A stretch of 43,381 bases of DNA from an uncultured Spirochaetaceae bacterium. Its GTDB lineage: Bacteria; Spirochaetota; Spirochaetia; Treponematales; Treponemataceae. Location of the stretch: contig CACZPR010000011.1 of assembly GCA_902783155.1 (NCBI GenBank), positions 1 to 43,381 of the forward strand, given 5' to 3'. The notes below the pieces were generated by a model. It saw nothing but the letters and a program-made list of their open reading frames with translations, was not told where the DNA came from and searched no databases. The first letter of the stretch is position 1. Every line of letters starts with the position of its first letter. The translations under genes were made by a program, and so were the position numbers. Below are positions 1-8,442 of this stretch, in pieces.

Positions 1-100
1 CACAAAAAACAGTGAAAATTTACATAAAATTCGGTGAAAAATTCACAGGGGCTAAGTGAGGTGCAGTTTCCAGCTTCATTATTAATCTTGTCAGCACCGA

Positions 101-127
101 TATGCCGGAACAAAAACGGATGCCGTC
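101..127. repeat. Dispersed 27-28 nt repeat, copy 1
   Basis: The block reads TATGCCGGAAC, a short A-run, then ACGGATGCCGTC. It recurs in the same orientation at 29477-29504 with one C/T change and one extra A. Both copies lie in intergenic DNA, and both contain the small palindrome ACGG-ATG-CCGT. Function is unknown. It may be part of a larger degenerate intergenic element. Confidence 0.6.
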
Positions 128-286
128 AGTGGGAAGACTTTCTATACTCCGCAGCACCAGTCATACGCGGGGCGGATTTTTATTGTGCGCCCCTTTTCGG
201 TAATGTCGGCGTACAGGGGAAAAGTGCGTAAGGTTGCAAAAATCCCCTGTAAAATCTAGGGATAAGTTTCTACGAAGATAAGATAG

Positions 287-358
287 TGAAAACTTTTTAA
301 ATTTTCGTAAAAGTTTTCAGTATAGTGAAAACTTTGTTGAATTTTGAAAAAGTTTTCA
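287..358. repeat. Tandem pair of 33-nt palindromes
   Basis: Two palindromes of identical length lie 39 bp apart, at 287-319 and 326-358. Each has arms starting TGAAAACTTT and ending AAAGTTTTCA around a T/A-rich centre (the first has TGAAAACTTTT/AAAAGTTTTCA). Both strands would form AT-rich hairpins of about 10-11 bp. They lie downstream of the prfA-prmC operon on the minus side. They may be paired operators or a bidirectional structure; a terminator is less likely because no clean T-run follows. Confidence 0.6.
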
Positions 359-369
359 GTAGGTCTTAA

Positions 370-459
370 TCATGTTAAATCAACGACAATGATTTTTCTA
401 CCGGCACCGTCCGCCACATAAGGCTCTCCGATTTTTTTGATGATACGGGATTTGGAGAG
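370..459 (-). pseudogene. Possible 3' fragment of a lost gene
   Basis: On the minus strand just past the prmC stop, one frame reads 29 codons with protein-like composition, ending in KIIVVDLT and then TGA. It includes IIKKIGEPYVADGAGRK. A stop codon at 460-462 closes the frame upstream and there is no start. It could be the C-terminal scrap of a gene once downstream of prmC, or chance. GCTCTCC/GGAGAGC arms (423-429, 454-460) also span it. Confidence 0.2.
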
Positions 460-467
460 CTAGTAAA

Positions 468-1388
468 TCATCTCGGAACCCTTCCCATGACGACCCTTTT
501 CTGGCCTTCCAAATCCAAAAAGATTTCGGTGTCGGTGAATCCTGCAAGGCACATGAGGTTTTCGGTTTCGTCCGCGTTGTATTCTCCGGTTTCCATAATC
601 AGCACTCCGTTTTCGCCGAGCCTTTTTTTTGCCTGTGGAATAAGGTTTCTGATTATGCCGAGTCCGTCTTCTGCATGGGTGGGGCTTCCGTCAAGGTTCA
701 CGTCTCCGTCCAGTGCAAGAATCGGTTCGCTTCGTCCATCGCGCAAAAGTTCCATGGCTTCGTTCGACGGAATGTAGGGCGGGTTCGCGACAATCAAATC
801 GAATTTTCCGCCGACGTTTTCAAAAAGATTGCTTCTTGAAAAATGTACGGACGCTGCAAGTTTTTTCAAATCCAGATGGGTATAGTTTTTTTTAGCGACA
901 TCCAGTGCGGCTTCGCTTATGTCGGCAAGTGTCAAAATCGGAAGGTGCTGTTCGGGTGTGATTTTTTCGTCAAGACAGGAGGCAAGAATCGAAAGACCGA
1001 TGCATCCGCTTCCGGTACACATGTCGCAGACCGTCACAGGCTTTCGTGTGGATTTGTATTTTTCGCCGACAATCATTATTGATTTTTCGACAAGGATTTC
1101 GGTGTCGGGTTTCGGAATCAGAACGTCGGGTGTGACAAGAAAATCCCTTCCATAAAATTCCTTGTGTCCGTTTATGTATGCGACCGGAAGACCTGTGAGC
1201 CGTTTTTCAAGTCGGGAAAGAAAGTCTTTTTCCATTTCGGTCGAAAGATTTTGCTCTGCGTCAAAAAGGAGCTTTGTCTTGTCCCAAGCGAGAATGTCCT
1301 GCAAAAAACAGTCGGTGTCAAGTGCTGGACTGGGGCTTTTTTGTTCAAGTTTTTTTCGTCCCAGCCTCTTTGCCTCGGCTACAGTCAT
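468..1388 (-). CDS. prmC: Release factor glutamine methyltransferase PrmC
   Basis: This enzyme uses S-adenosylmethionine to N5-methylate the glutamine of the GGQ motif in class I release factors, in the cytoplasm. The protein is 306 aa, normal for the family. It has an N-terminal helical substrate-recognition region (about 1-100), then a Rossmann methyltransferase domain with SAM-binding CDMCTGSGCIGLS and the diagnostic catalytic motif NPPYIPS. The ATG overlaps the prfA stop by one base (TAATG), so it is translationally coupled to its own substrate gene, the classic prfA-prmC arrangement. Nothing looks damaged. Confidence 0.95.
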   Translation of the reverse strand: MTVAEAKRLGRKKLEQKSPSPALDTDCFLQDILAWDKTKLLFDAEQNLSTEMEKDFLSRLEKRLTGLPVAYINGHKEFYGRDFLVTPDVLIPKPDTEILVEKSIMIVGEKYKSTRKPVTVCDMCTGSGCIGLSILASCLDEKITPEQHLPILTLADISEAALDVAKKNYTHLDLKKLAASVHFSRSNLFENVGGKFDLIVANPPYIPSNEAMELLRDGRSEPILALDGDVNLDGSPTHAEDGLGIIRNLIPQAKKRLGENGVLIMETGEYNADETENLMCLAGFTDTEIFLDLEGQKRVVMGRVPR

Positions 1389-2473
1389 TATGAATCCAGC
1401 TCGGATGCGTCCTTAAGCTGCTCTTCCTTTGCGTAGACATTGAGGGCGTCGAGCATTTCATCCATGTTTCCCATCATGAACGACGGAAGATTGTGGAGGC
1501 TCAGGTTGATTCTGTGGTCGGTGATTCTGTCCTGCGGAAAATTGTATGTGCGGATTTTTTCACTTCTGTCGCCGTTTCCGACCATGCTCTTTCTTGTTGC
1601 TGAACGCTCGGCATCTTTTTTGCTCTGCTCCAAATCAAAAAGACGCGCACGAAGGACAGTCCATGCCTTTGCCTTGTTTTTGATCTGTGACTTTTCATCC
1701 TGCTGGATTACCACGATTCCCGTAGGTATGTGTGTAAGGCGCACTGCTGAGTCGGTAGTGTTTACGCACTGTCCGCCCGGTCCTCCTGCACGCATGACAT
1801 CGACACGCACATCTTCGGGCTTTATGTTGATTTCGGTTTCTTCGGCTTCAGGAAGAACGGCAACGGTTGCAGTAGATGTCTGCAATCTTCCCTGGGATTC
1901 CGTCTGAGGAACGCGCTGTACACGGTGGACGCCTGACTCCCATCTGAGTGTTCCATAGACAAAATTTCCGCTGATTGACGTGACAATCTTGTTGAATCCT
2001 CCGACCTCGGTTTCCTGGGCTTCCATGGTTTCGGTTTTCCAGCCCTTGCGCTCTGCAAGATGTATGTACATTTCCCAAAGGTCGCGGACAAAAAGGGATG
2101 CCTCATCTCCTCCGGCTGCGCTCCTTATTTCAAGGATTATGTTCTTCTCATCGAGCGGATCCGGTGGAATCAGCTTGAGCTTGATGTCTTCCTCCAGCTT
2201 CGGTTTTTTTTCTTCCAGCTCCCTGAGTTCCTCGCGGGCCATCTCCTTCATGTCGTGGTCCTCTTCTTCCGTAATCAGCACGGTGGCCTCTTCAATCCCG
2301 GAAAGGACTTTCTTGTATTCGCCGTAGAGTTCCATCAGCTCCGTGAGATACCGATGTTCGCGCATTATTTCCTTGTACTTGTTCTGGTCCTTGACCAAAT
2401 CCGGGTCGCCAATCAGTTCCTGCACCTTTTCAAATCGTGCCGAAAGGTCTTCGAGTTTCTTTATCAAATCCAT
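1388..2473 (-). CDS. prfA: Peptide chain release factor 1
   Basis: RF1 recognises UAA and UAG and triggers peptide release in the ribosome. The protein is 361 aa. The sequence has a coiled N-terminal helical domain rich in K/E, the codon-recognition PxT motif (VPQTESQGR), and the catalytic GGQ loop (AGGPGGQCVNTTDSAVR); the PxT tripeptide separates RF1 from RF2. The residue after GGQ is Cys where E. coli has His. It is first in an operon with prmC, which methylates this GGQ. A candidate promoter (TTGAAA at 2506-2511, TATAAA at 2485-2490 on the minus strand) would leave only a few nucleotides of leader. Confidence 0.95.
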   Translation of the reverse strand: MDLIKKLEDLSARFEKVQELIGDPDLVKDQNKYKEIMREHRYLTELMELYGEYKKVLSGIEEATVLITEEEDHDMKEMAREELRELEEKKPKLEEDIKLKLIPPDPLDEKNIILEIRSAAGGDEASLFVRDLWEMYIHLAERKGWKTETMEAQETEVGGFNKIVTSISGNFVYGTLRWESGVHRVQRVPQTESQGRLQTSTATVAVLPEAEETEINIKPEDVRVDVMRAGGPGGQCVNTTDSAVRLTHIPTGIVVIQQDEKSQIKNKAKAWTVLRARLFDLEQSKKDAERSATRKSMVGNGDRSEKIRTYNFPQDRITDHRINLSLHNLPSFMMGNMDEMLDALNVYAKEEQLKDASELDS

Positions 2474-2516
2474 AGTCCGTCTACTTTATAGGATTTTTTA
2501 ACTTTTTTCAATGTGG

Positions 2517-2553
2517 TTGTTATCTATCCGAAAATTTGTTAGAATCTTGCCCT
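2517..2553 (+). promoter_or_regulatory. Near-leaderless promoter of the C11-like gene
   Basis: TTGTTA (2517-2522), a 17-bp spacer and TAGAAT (2540-2545) precede the ATG at 2554 by 8 nt. There is no Shine-Dalgarno sequence, so transcription should begin 0-2 nt before the start codon. The same geometry recurs at five other genes in this window. Confidence 0.45.
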
Positions 2554-4545
2554 ATGACTTGCGGACGTAAAATTCTTAAACTGATAGATATATTTTTTCT
2601 GGCTTTTTTGTTTGTCGGGGTATGTTGTGCCCAGACACTTGACGAGGCATCCTTCGAGGAGCTTTATGATGATTCCACTGACTTCTACGGTGATGAAATC
2701 TACTCGAAAATCCATTCGCGCTCCGATGTGAAAGGAAATACATGGACCGTGCTTTTTTTTGACGCGGGACTTGATTTGTCGGGCGGACACAGCGACTATG
2801 CCATGTTCCGTGCGGTTGCGTCCAAGGTGACATCGACAAGGCTGCGTTTTCTGGTCCAGACAAGGAACTCAAGGGGAAATTTTGTCCGCTACAGGCTGAA
2901 CAGGGGAACTGCCTCATCCGTCATGGAAAAAAAGTCTTTCGGTACCATGGCCGAGTCACTTTCTTCCTTTATACAGTGGGCTAAAAAATCTTATGCAGGA
3001 GACAGGACCGCGCTTGTAATCAGGGGGCTTCCGTCTTCCGTCTCAAACGCAATCTGCCACGACGGATTTTCAGGCGACCGGCTGACCGTAAAGGAGCTTT
3101 CCTCTTCACTTTCCGATGCGGGACTTGATTTGGACCTTGTTGTTTTTGACACCGGACTTTCGTCAAACGTTGAGACTGGCTACGCACTTGCACCATACGC
3201 GCGCTATATGCTTGGCTCCCAGGATGTTTTGCCGCCTGATGCCTTTGACTACAGTTCCATGGCGGAATTTTTAAGCTCGAACACTTCGGCCTCGGCAATG
3301 GATTTGGGAATGTCCATGCTTGACCGCTATGTTGAAAAACTTTCTGGCGGCGAGGAACTTTCACGTCACAGCATGGCTCTAGTTGACCTTGTGAAAATGG
3401 GGGAGGTGTTTTCGTCATTCACACGTGCCGCTGACCGAATGGATTTGGCCGCCACATCGATTGAGGCTTTTTCCGCCATGTCAAAGGCTTTTTCCAGGGC
3501 GTGGGAATTCGGTCGCCATTCCGATTCTGCACACACAAACATGATTGACCTTGCCGACTTTTCGATTCTGGCATCGGATTACATAGGTGATTCATCAACT
3601 TCGCTTCTGGATGCCGTCTATGATTCAATCGTCTACGAAAGTCATGGAGATGAACTTCCCGGTGCATCGGGCCTTTCGTTCTGGTATCCGAAACCTGTCA
3701 TCAAGAATCCGAAATCAGTGGTGAAAGAGGAACTTGATTCATATTCCGAAATCTTTGGGTGCGGGCCCTATCTTTCATATCTTGATGCCGCGCTTGATTC
3801 CTGGACAGCCCCGTCGTGGGTTCGGTCCTTGAGACAGACTGAGAGCGGAAAAGTTCCATGCCTGAGACATTTTTTTGCGGAAAAGAGTTCCATGCACCCC
3901 GTGAGTTTTTCGGAAAATGCTTCCGATGGCGGGGATTTTTCAATAAAGATTGTGTCCGGCCCGGAGTCTGTTTCGTCGGTTGATTTCCGTGCACTATATA
4001 TGGAAGAAAAAACAGGGGCCGTAATCCGCATGGAAAGTCTCTGCGACGTGGATTTTGATGATTCCGAAAACATGTACGGCTCCACGTTCACAGGCGAGGC
4101 TCTTTCCTTTGACGGTCATCCGGTCTGGGCGGAATGTGTGGAGTCAGATGACAGTCACGAACTTTACTACACGCTTGTAGTGTATAACGGATTTTATGCA
4201 GGCCTTTTGATTCATCACAACATTGTGGACGACAGTTTCAAAATCGAAGGGGTCTATCCGAAGTGTTCACTGGATGCAATCGGCAGGGAAAAGAGGAATC
4301 TGGAGGACGGAGACCTTGTTGAATTTGTGTTCCCGGCCCAGTTCGGTGTTGATTTGGTCGAATCCATGACACCTTACGGTTCGACAGTCTACACTTCGTC
4401 GTCGGTAGTGGAAAAATCGGCTTTACCTGATGGATTTTACGTCTGTTTTTTCACCGTGACGGACATTTTCGGCAACAGGTACGAGTCTATCGGAAGGAGC
4501 ATCCTTGTCGAGGGCGGGCAGATTGTTGACGGCTCGCAGCAGTAA
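2554..4545 (+). CDS. Secreted clostripain-fold (C11) pseudopeptidase
   Basis: The 663-aa protein has an N-terminal signal peptide (hydrophobic stretch ending VCCAQ, probable signal peptidase I site). A clostripain-like caspase fold follows at about 45-240: WTVLFFDAGLDL, then LVQTRN, then SLSSFIQWAKKSY, then DLVVFDTGLSS and YMLGSQD. In active C11 peptidases the strand before the loop carries a catalytic His (HG) and the next carries DxC. Here these positions read VIRGLPS (about 154-161) and FDTG (Gly201 in place of Cys), so proteolysis is not expected. The C-terminal 400 aa are beta-rich with FWYP and ligand-binding-like segments. I chose ATG 2554 because an in-frame TTG at 2536 lies inside the promoter. 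It probably works as a binding or scaffold protein in the periplasm or at the surface. Confidence 0.7.
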   Translation: MTCGRKILKLIDIFFLAFLFVGVCCAQTLDEASFEELYDDSTDFYGDEIYSKIHSRSDVKGNTWTVLFFDAGLDLSGGHSDYAMFRAVASKVTSTRLRFLVQTRNSRGNFVRYRLNRGTASSVMEKKSFGTMAESLSSFIQWAKKSYAGDRTALVIRGLPSSVSNAICHDGFSGDRLTVKELSSSLSDAGLDLDLVVFDTGLSSNVETGYALAPYARYMLGSQDVLPPDAFDYSSMAEFLSSNTSASAMDLGMSMLDRYVEKLSGGEELSRHSMALVDLVKMGEVFSSFTRAADRMDLAATSIEAFSAMSKAFSRAWEFGRHSDSAHTNMIDLADFSILASDYIGDSSTSLLDAVYDSIVYESHGDELPGASGLSFWYPKPVIKNPKSVVKEELDSYSEIFGCGPYLSYLDAALDSWTAPSWVRSLRQTESGKVPCLRHFFAEKSSMHPVSFSENASDGGDFSIKIVSGPESVSSVDFRALYMEEKTGAVIRMESLCDVDFDDSENMYGSTFTGEALSFDGHPVWAECVESDDSHELYYTLVVYNGFYAGLLIHHNIVDDSFKIEGVYPKCSLDAIGREKRNLEDGDLVEFVFPAQFGVDLVESMTPYGSTVYTSSSVVEKSALPDGFYVCFFTVTDIFGNRYESIGRSILVEGGQIVDGSQQ

Positions 4546-4546
4546 A

Positions 4547-4565
4547 GGAAACTCTGAATAATCTG
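4547..4565 (+). repeat. GGAAAC-type element, single arm
   Basis: GGAAACTCTGAATAATCTG begins two bases after the stop of the C11-like gene. It matches the arm of the palindromic elements at 8992-9050 and 41840-41877 at 17 of 19 positions. No second arm is visible here, so it may be a decayed copy. Confidence 0.5.
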
Positions 4566-4595
4566 GGTGAAAACGGAAGATTTATCAAAAAAAAA

Positions 4596-4680
4596 TTTGC
4601 CGATTCGCTTTGATTTTATTATCTTATTTTGTAAAGGAAAAAATATACCGGCAAAACGGTTTTTATAAGGAGCTAAAAAA
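4596..4680 (+). promoter_or_regulatory. groL upstream region with flanking inverted repeat
   Basis: TTTGCCG (4596-4602) and CGGCAAA (4649-4655) flank an AT-rich stretch that must contain the groL promoter. A strong ribosome-binding site (AAGGAG) precedes the ATG. I see no CIRCE element (TTAGCACTC/GAGTGCTAA), so HrcA control is not indicated. The inverted repeat is a candidate operator for another heat-shock regulator. Confidence 0.3.
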
Positions 4681-6306
4681 ATGGCTAAACAGTTGATTTA
4701 CAATGAGGAAGCACGCAAAAAGATGCTTTCTGGTGTCGAGCAGATTGCACAGGCAGTCAAGGTAACTCTTGGACCATGCGGCCGTCTTGTCATGTTGGAC
4801 AAAAAGTACGGTGCTCCGACAATCACCAAGGACGGTGTTTCTGTTGCCAAAGAGATTGAGCTGAAGGATCCGTTTGAGAACATGGGCGCACAGCTTGTAA
4901 GGGAAGTCGCATCAAAGACCAACGATGTCGCCGGAGACGGAACCACAACCGCAACGGTTCTTGCTTATGCAATTGTCCGCGAAGGATTGAAGGCAGTTTC
5001 AGCCGGAATGACACCGATCGAAATCAAGAGGGGAATCGACAAGGCAGTTAATCTTGCGGTTGCCGAAATCAAGAAGAACTCACGCGCAGTTAAGGGCAAC
5101 GATGACATCACACACGTCGCTACAATTTCTGCAAACAACGACCCTGAAATCGGTAAGATTCTTGCCGAAGCAATCGAGAAGGTTGGAAAGGACGGAGTCA
5201 TTACCGTTGAAGAATCAAAGAACATGGACACGACCGTAAAGACTGTCGAAGGAATGCAGTTCGACCGCGGCTATGTTTCATCATATTTCGTAACCGACCG
5301 CGAGCGCATGGAAGTCAACTACAGCGACGCTTATGTTTTGATTTACGACAAGAAGATTTCAACAATGAAGGACATCCTTCCGCTTCTTGAAAAGGTTGCG
5401 CAGACCGGAAAGCCTCTCCTCATCATCTGCGAGGACATGGACGGCGAGGCACTTGCAACTTTGGTCGTCAACGCAATCCGCGGTACCCTCAAGTGCTGTG
5501 CTGTAAAGGCACCTGGATTCGGTGACAGAAGAAAGGAAATGCTCCAGGACATCGCAATCCTCACGGGCGGAAAAGTAATCACCGAGGATCTGGGACTCAA
5601 GCTTGAGACAACCGAAATCGCTGATCTTGGACGCGCAAAGTCCGTTAAGATTGACAAGGACAACACCACGATCGTTGACGGTTCAGGCGAAAAGTCTGCA
5701 ATCGAAAGCCGCATCGCAGAAATCAAGGCACAGATTGAAAAGTCAACTTCCGACTACGACAAGGAAAAGCTCAAGGAACGCCTTGCAAAACTTTCCGGTG
5801 GAGTTGCAGTAATCAACATCGGTGCAATCACAGAAACCGAGATGAAGGAAAAGAAGTTCCGCGTAGAGGACACACTTGCAGCAACACGCGCCGCACTTGA
5901 AGAAGGAATCGTATGCGGTGGTGGACTTGCATTGATTCAGGCATCAAAGGTTCTGGATGAAAACGCAGCCGACCTTGTTGGAGACGAAAAGGTTGGATTC
6001 AAGATTGTAAAGCGCGCACTTGAGGAGCCGATCCGCCAGATTACCGACAACGCAGGACTTGACGGAGCAGTAATTGCAGACCGCGCAAAGAACGAAAAGC
6101 CTGGAGTCGGATTCAACGCCGCAACACAGGAATGGGTTGACATGATGGAAGCCGGAATCATCGACCCTGCAAAGGTGACACGCTCTGCACTCCAGAACGC
6201 AGCCTCTGTCGCAGGAATGCTTTTGACAACCGAATGTGCAATCACAGACATCCCGGAACCACCTGCACCACCAGCCCCTGCACCTGACATGGGCGGAATG
6301 TACTGA
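4681..6306 (+). CDS. groL: Chaperonin GroEL
   Basis: This is the ATP-dependent 60-kDa chaperonin that forms a double heptameric ring and folds cytosolic proteins with GroES. The protein is 541 aa, full length. The sequence shows the nucleotide-binding signature [11 protein letters not shown] (about 86-96), [16 protein letters not shown] near the N terminus, and [10 protein letters not shown] in the intermediate/equatorial return. The C-terminal tail is Pro-rich and ends DMGGMY instead of the usual GGM repeats. No groES lies beside it, unlike the usual groESL operon, so the co-chaperonin must be elsewhere. Codon use is strongly biased (AAG, CTT, ATC), as expected for high expression. A good terminator follows. 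Confidence 0.97.
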   Translation: MAKQLIYNEEARKKMLSGVEQIAQAVKVTLGPCGRLVMLDKKYGAPTITKDGVSVAKEIELKDPFENMGAQLVREVASKTNDVAGDGTTTATVLAYAIVREGLKAVSAGMTPIEIKRGIDKAVNLAVAEIKKNSRAVKGNDDITHVATISANNDPEIGKILAEAIEKVGKDGVITVEESKNMDTTVKTVEGMQFDRGYVSSYFVTDRERMEVNYSDAYVLIYDKKISTMKDILPLLEKVAQTGKPLLIICEDMDGEALATLVVNAIRGTLKCCAVKAPGFGDRRKEMLQDIAILTGGKVITEDLGLKLETTEIADLGRAKSVKIDKDNTTIVDGSGEKSAIESRIAEIKAQIEKSTSDYDKEKLKERLAKLSGGVAVINIGAITETEMKEKKFRVEDTLAATRAALEEGIVCGGGLALIQASKVLDENAADLVGDEKVGFKIVKRALEEPIRQITDNAGLDGAVIADRAKNEKPGVGFNAATQEWVDMMEAGIIDPAKVTRSALQNAASVAGMLLTTECAITDIPEPPAPPAPAPDMGGMY

Positions 6307-6354
6307 TAAATAAAAAAATAAGGAAATCGCACCTTTAATTGCGAGCGTTATACG

Positions 6355-6386
6355 GAGGTCGTAAGTTTCTTGCGGCCTCTTTTTTT
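6355..6386 (+). terminator. Rho-independent terminator of groL
   Basis: An 11-bp stem (GAGGTCGTAAG/CTTGCGGCCTC, two G-U pairs) with a 3-nt loop is followed by seven T residues, 48 nt after the groL stop. Confidence 0.85.
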
Positions 6387-6436
6387 GTTGATATTTTGAG
6401 CAGAATGCTGTACATTGAAAACAGAAGGAGGTTTGT

Positions 6437-6709
6437 ATGGTTTCTGCAATGACTATAGCTGATGCGAAGAAGAAAATAACGTCACTGGAAAACACCATGA
6501 GTTATGATGACACGATATCCATTACAAGTCATGGAAAGGAAGTGTTTGCTTTGATTCGTTGGGACACATATGAATCCATCCAGGAGACTCTTGAGATATT
6601 GACGGACGAGCAGCTTACAAAAGACCTTGCCGAAGGAATAAAGCAAGTAAAAGAAAATAAACTGGTTGATTTTGATTCTTTCAAGGCTGGATTGAAGTGT
6701 ATACAATAA
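6437..6709 (+). CDS. Phd/YefM-family antitoxin
   Basis: The protein is 90 aa. The N-terminal MTIADAKKKITSL and the following ITSHGKEVFALIRWDTYESI match the Phd/YefM fold, where an N-terminal domain binds DNA and a flexible tail neutralises the toxin. The acidic, helical C terminus (about 60-90) fits the toxin-binding tail. A strong GGAGG precedes ATG 6437; ATG 6449 is an alternative start. The last 13 bases overlap the toxin gene, so translation is coupled. As in known modules, the antitoxin alone or with toxin probably represses this promoter. Confidence 0.85.
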   Translation: MVSAMTIADAKKKITSLENTMSYDDTISITSHGKEVFALIRWDTYESIQETLEILTDEQLTKDLAEGIKQVKENKLVDFDSFKAGLKCIQ

Positions 6710-7011
6710 AACTCACCCAAAATGCAGCTGATTTCATTTCCAAGCTTGACGGCAAATCACAGCGGCAGATAATGGAAAAAATTGATGTTTTAAAAGAGGA
6801 ACCTCTGAAAGTTGGTAAGCCGTTGAAGGGAAATCTACAGGACTACCGCTCCATTCGATCTGTCGGCCAGCGCTATAGGATAATTTATCAAGTCATAGAA
6901 AATGAAATCAAAGTCATTGTTGTCGCAGTAGGAATACGAAGGGAAGGTGACAAAAAAAATGACATTTATGAACTAATGAAAAAATATGTTAAAATTGGTT
7001 TATTGCCGTAG
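6697..7011 (+). CDS. RelE/ParE-superfamily toxin
   Basis: The 104-aa basic protein starts at GTG inside the antitoxin gene (reads MYTIKLTQNAADFISKL). KPLKGNLQDYRSIRSVGQRYRIIYQV and the closing strand KVIVVAVGIRREGD are typical of the RelE/ParE fold (core about 85 aa). RelE members cleave mRNA on the ribosome and ParE members poison gyrase; the sequence does not settle which. Basic residues cluster on the YRIIYQV sheet, which favours the mRNA-interferase side. About 15 extra residues (YELMKKYVKIGLLP) extend the usual C terminus. Confidence 0.85.
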   Translation: MYTIKLTQNAADFISKLDGKSQRQIMEKIDVLKEEPLKVGKPLKGNLQDYRSIRSVGQRYRIIYQVIENEIKVIVVAVGIRREGDKKNDIYELMKKYVKIGLLP

Positions 7012-7019
7012 GGGGAAAT

Positions 7020-7451
7020 ATGAAAAGATTTTTTCTTGGCTTGTTTTGTGTCTTTATTTCCGCATTTGCATTTGCGCAGACTGCTGTGGACCAAGGGAAA
7101 AATTTTGTTGTTTATTCCTGTGTTGATTTTGAGTCTTTTGATTGGTACGAATCCCTTGACCAGATTAATGTAAAAACTGCTGATGAAAATCCTGCGACTG
7201 TCAGCGTTAGGCTTAGCCTTGGATATAAAAAAGATGACAAGGCCGCATGTACGGAAATTGCAAACCGCCGTATCGAAATTGTCGATATGCTGAGAAGATT
7301 TTTTTCGGAACAGACTGCAAATGATTTTAAGCCTCAGAATGAAGAAATTTTGAGGCAGAAAATCAAGGATTTGCTTAACGACACGATTTTAATTGATTCA
7401 AGAATTAGGGATGTGCGTTTTACACAGCTGGATGTAACTAGGTCATACTGA
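7020..7451 (+). CDS. Secreted FliL-like protein
   Basis: The 143-aa protein has a cleavable signal peptide (MKRFFLGLFCVFISAFAFAQ). The rest resembles the periplasmic domain of FliL, the flagellar stator-associated protein: VSVRLSLGYKKDD, then a helix IANRRIEIVDMLRRFFSEQT, then EEILRQKIKDLLND and the final strand RIRDVRFTQLDV. FliL itself is anchored by an N-terminal transmembrane helix; here an export signal ending in AFAQ replaces it, so a soluble periplasmic form is predicted. It starts 8 nt after the toxin stop behind a GGGGGAAA ribosome-binding site but is unrelated to it. Role is inferred: a stator or filament accessory factor in the spirochaete periplasm. Confidence 0.65.
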   Translation: MKRFFLGLFCVFISAFAFAQTAVDQGKNFVVYSCVDFESFDWYESLDQINVKTADENPATVSVRLSLGYKKDDKAACTEIANRRIEIVDMLRRFFSEQTANDFKPQNEEILRQKIKDLLNDTILIDSRIRDVRFTQLDVTRSY

Positions 7452-7632
7452 TTTTTGAAAGACCGTCCTTGGTTGAATCAGGGGCGGGGTATTAAACCCT
7501 CCGCACGAATAAAATCCCAGGCTGTCGATAGACTGATTAAAATATTTTATTTATTATCATGCTGATTTGTTAAAAACAGATTTTGTGATTAATGCATCGT
7601 TGTAAAAGTAGTTTAAAAGAGGTGATTCGGTT

Positions 7633-8442
7633 ATGGATAATTTTACGGACGAAAGAGATTTTAAAATTCTTGATGCAGACAAATATACTTTTTTTGTATT
7701 GAAAAAAATTCTTGGTTTTAAAAATGAATTACTTTTGACAGATCACAAAAGACTTGTCATCTGCTTTTCACAAAATCCATTCCCGGTTTGGATATGGACT
7801 TCCGATGATGCGACGGAAGAAGATATGGAGACCGCATATAAACTTTCGGACGGGCATGGCTTTTTGAACGGAAGCCACCGCATAAATCTCAAATACACTC
7901 TTGCGGAATATTTTATCGAACGTGCGGCATCAGAAAACAAAAGTCTTTCAATTCTCACGAACATGTTTGCATACGACTGCCAGAAACTGATTTCTCCGGA
8001 TCTTCTTTCAAAAACAGACGGAAACATTTCAAAATGCAAGCCCGGTGATGAAGAGGAGCTGGCTTGTTTCATGGACGGAATGCACAATGAAATCAATTGC
8101 GATAAAAAAACAAAAGAAGAATATCTGAACGATGCGGTAACATCAATTGCAGAGGGAAATGCTTATTTCTGGAAAAACGCCCATGGGAAAAATGTCGCAA
8201 GCTGTGAGTGGAAACCAAATGATGGCATGGCAAGCATCTCGCTTGTTTTTACACGACCTGAATATCGCCGAAAGCATTATGCAGAAAATCTTGTTTATCA
8301 GGTTACAAAAATTGCAGCAGATTCAGGGTTCATTCCAATGCTCTACACTGATGCAGACTATGTTGCTTCAAATGCTTGTTATGAAAAAATAGGATATGTG
8401 CTTAGAGGAAAACTTTGTACAATCGGAAGGACTGGTTCATGA
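7633..8442 (+). CDS. GNAT-family N-acetyltransferase
   Basis: The 269-aa protein has a unique N-terminal half (1-135) and a C-terminal GNAT domain (about 140-265). ASISLVFTRPEYRRKHYAENLVYQVTK gives the acetyl-CoA-binding motif A (the usual R/Q-x-x-G-x-G/A is degenerate: RRKHYA), and ASNACYEKIGYVLRG is motif B. The two-part layout resembles clostridial GNATs with a degenerate N-terminal GNAT repeat. The substrate is unknown. The ribosome-binding site is GAGGTG. The stop overlaps the next GNAT gene (ATGA), so the two are coupled. Confidence 0.75.
   Translation: MDNFTDERDFKILDADKYTFFVLKKILGFKNELLLTDHKRLVICFSQNPFPVWIWTSDDATEEDMETAYKLSDGHGFLNGSHRINLKYTLAEYFIERAASENKSLSILTNMFAYDCQKLISPDLLSKTDGNISKCKPGDEEELACFMDGMHNEINCDKKTKEEYLNDAVTSIAEGNAYFWKNAHGKNVASCEWKPNDGMASISLVFTRPEYRRKHYAENLVYQVTKIAADSGFIPMLYTDADYVASNACYEKIGYVLRGKLCTIGRTGS

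Larger units (their letters stand above)
1..467. other. Gene-poor edge region with repeats
   Basis: I see no convincing gene here. The stretch holds a 27-nt repeat at 101-127 that recurs at 29477-29504, a GC hairpin (GGGGCG at 169-174, CGCCCC at 188-193, followed by TTTT) that could be a weak + strand terminator, two tandem 33-nt palindromes (287-358) and a short minus-strand reading frame downstream of prmC (370-459). A 65-codon open frame at 34-231 starts with GTG, has no ribosome-binding site, and runs through the repeat and the hairpin, so I do not call it. Confidence 0.6.

Noticed and set aside
34..231. 65-codon open frame at the window start
   Set aside because: It has a GTG start without a ribosome-binding site and covers a dispersed repeat and a hairpin.
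597..605. Extra AATCAGCAC copies in prmC (597-605) and prfA (2273-2281)
   Set aside because: Single unphased copies inside coding sequence; likely chance matches to the 9-mer.
4546..4680. CIRCE element before groL
   Set aside because: No TTAGCACTC/GAGTGCTAA pair is present.
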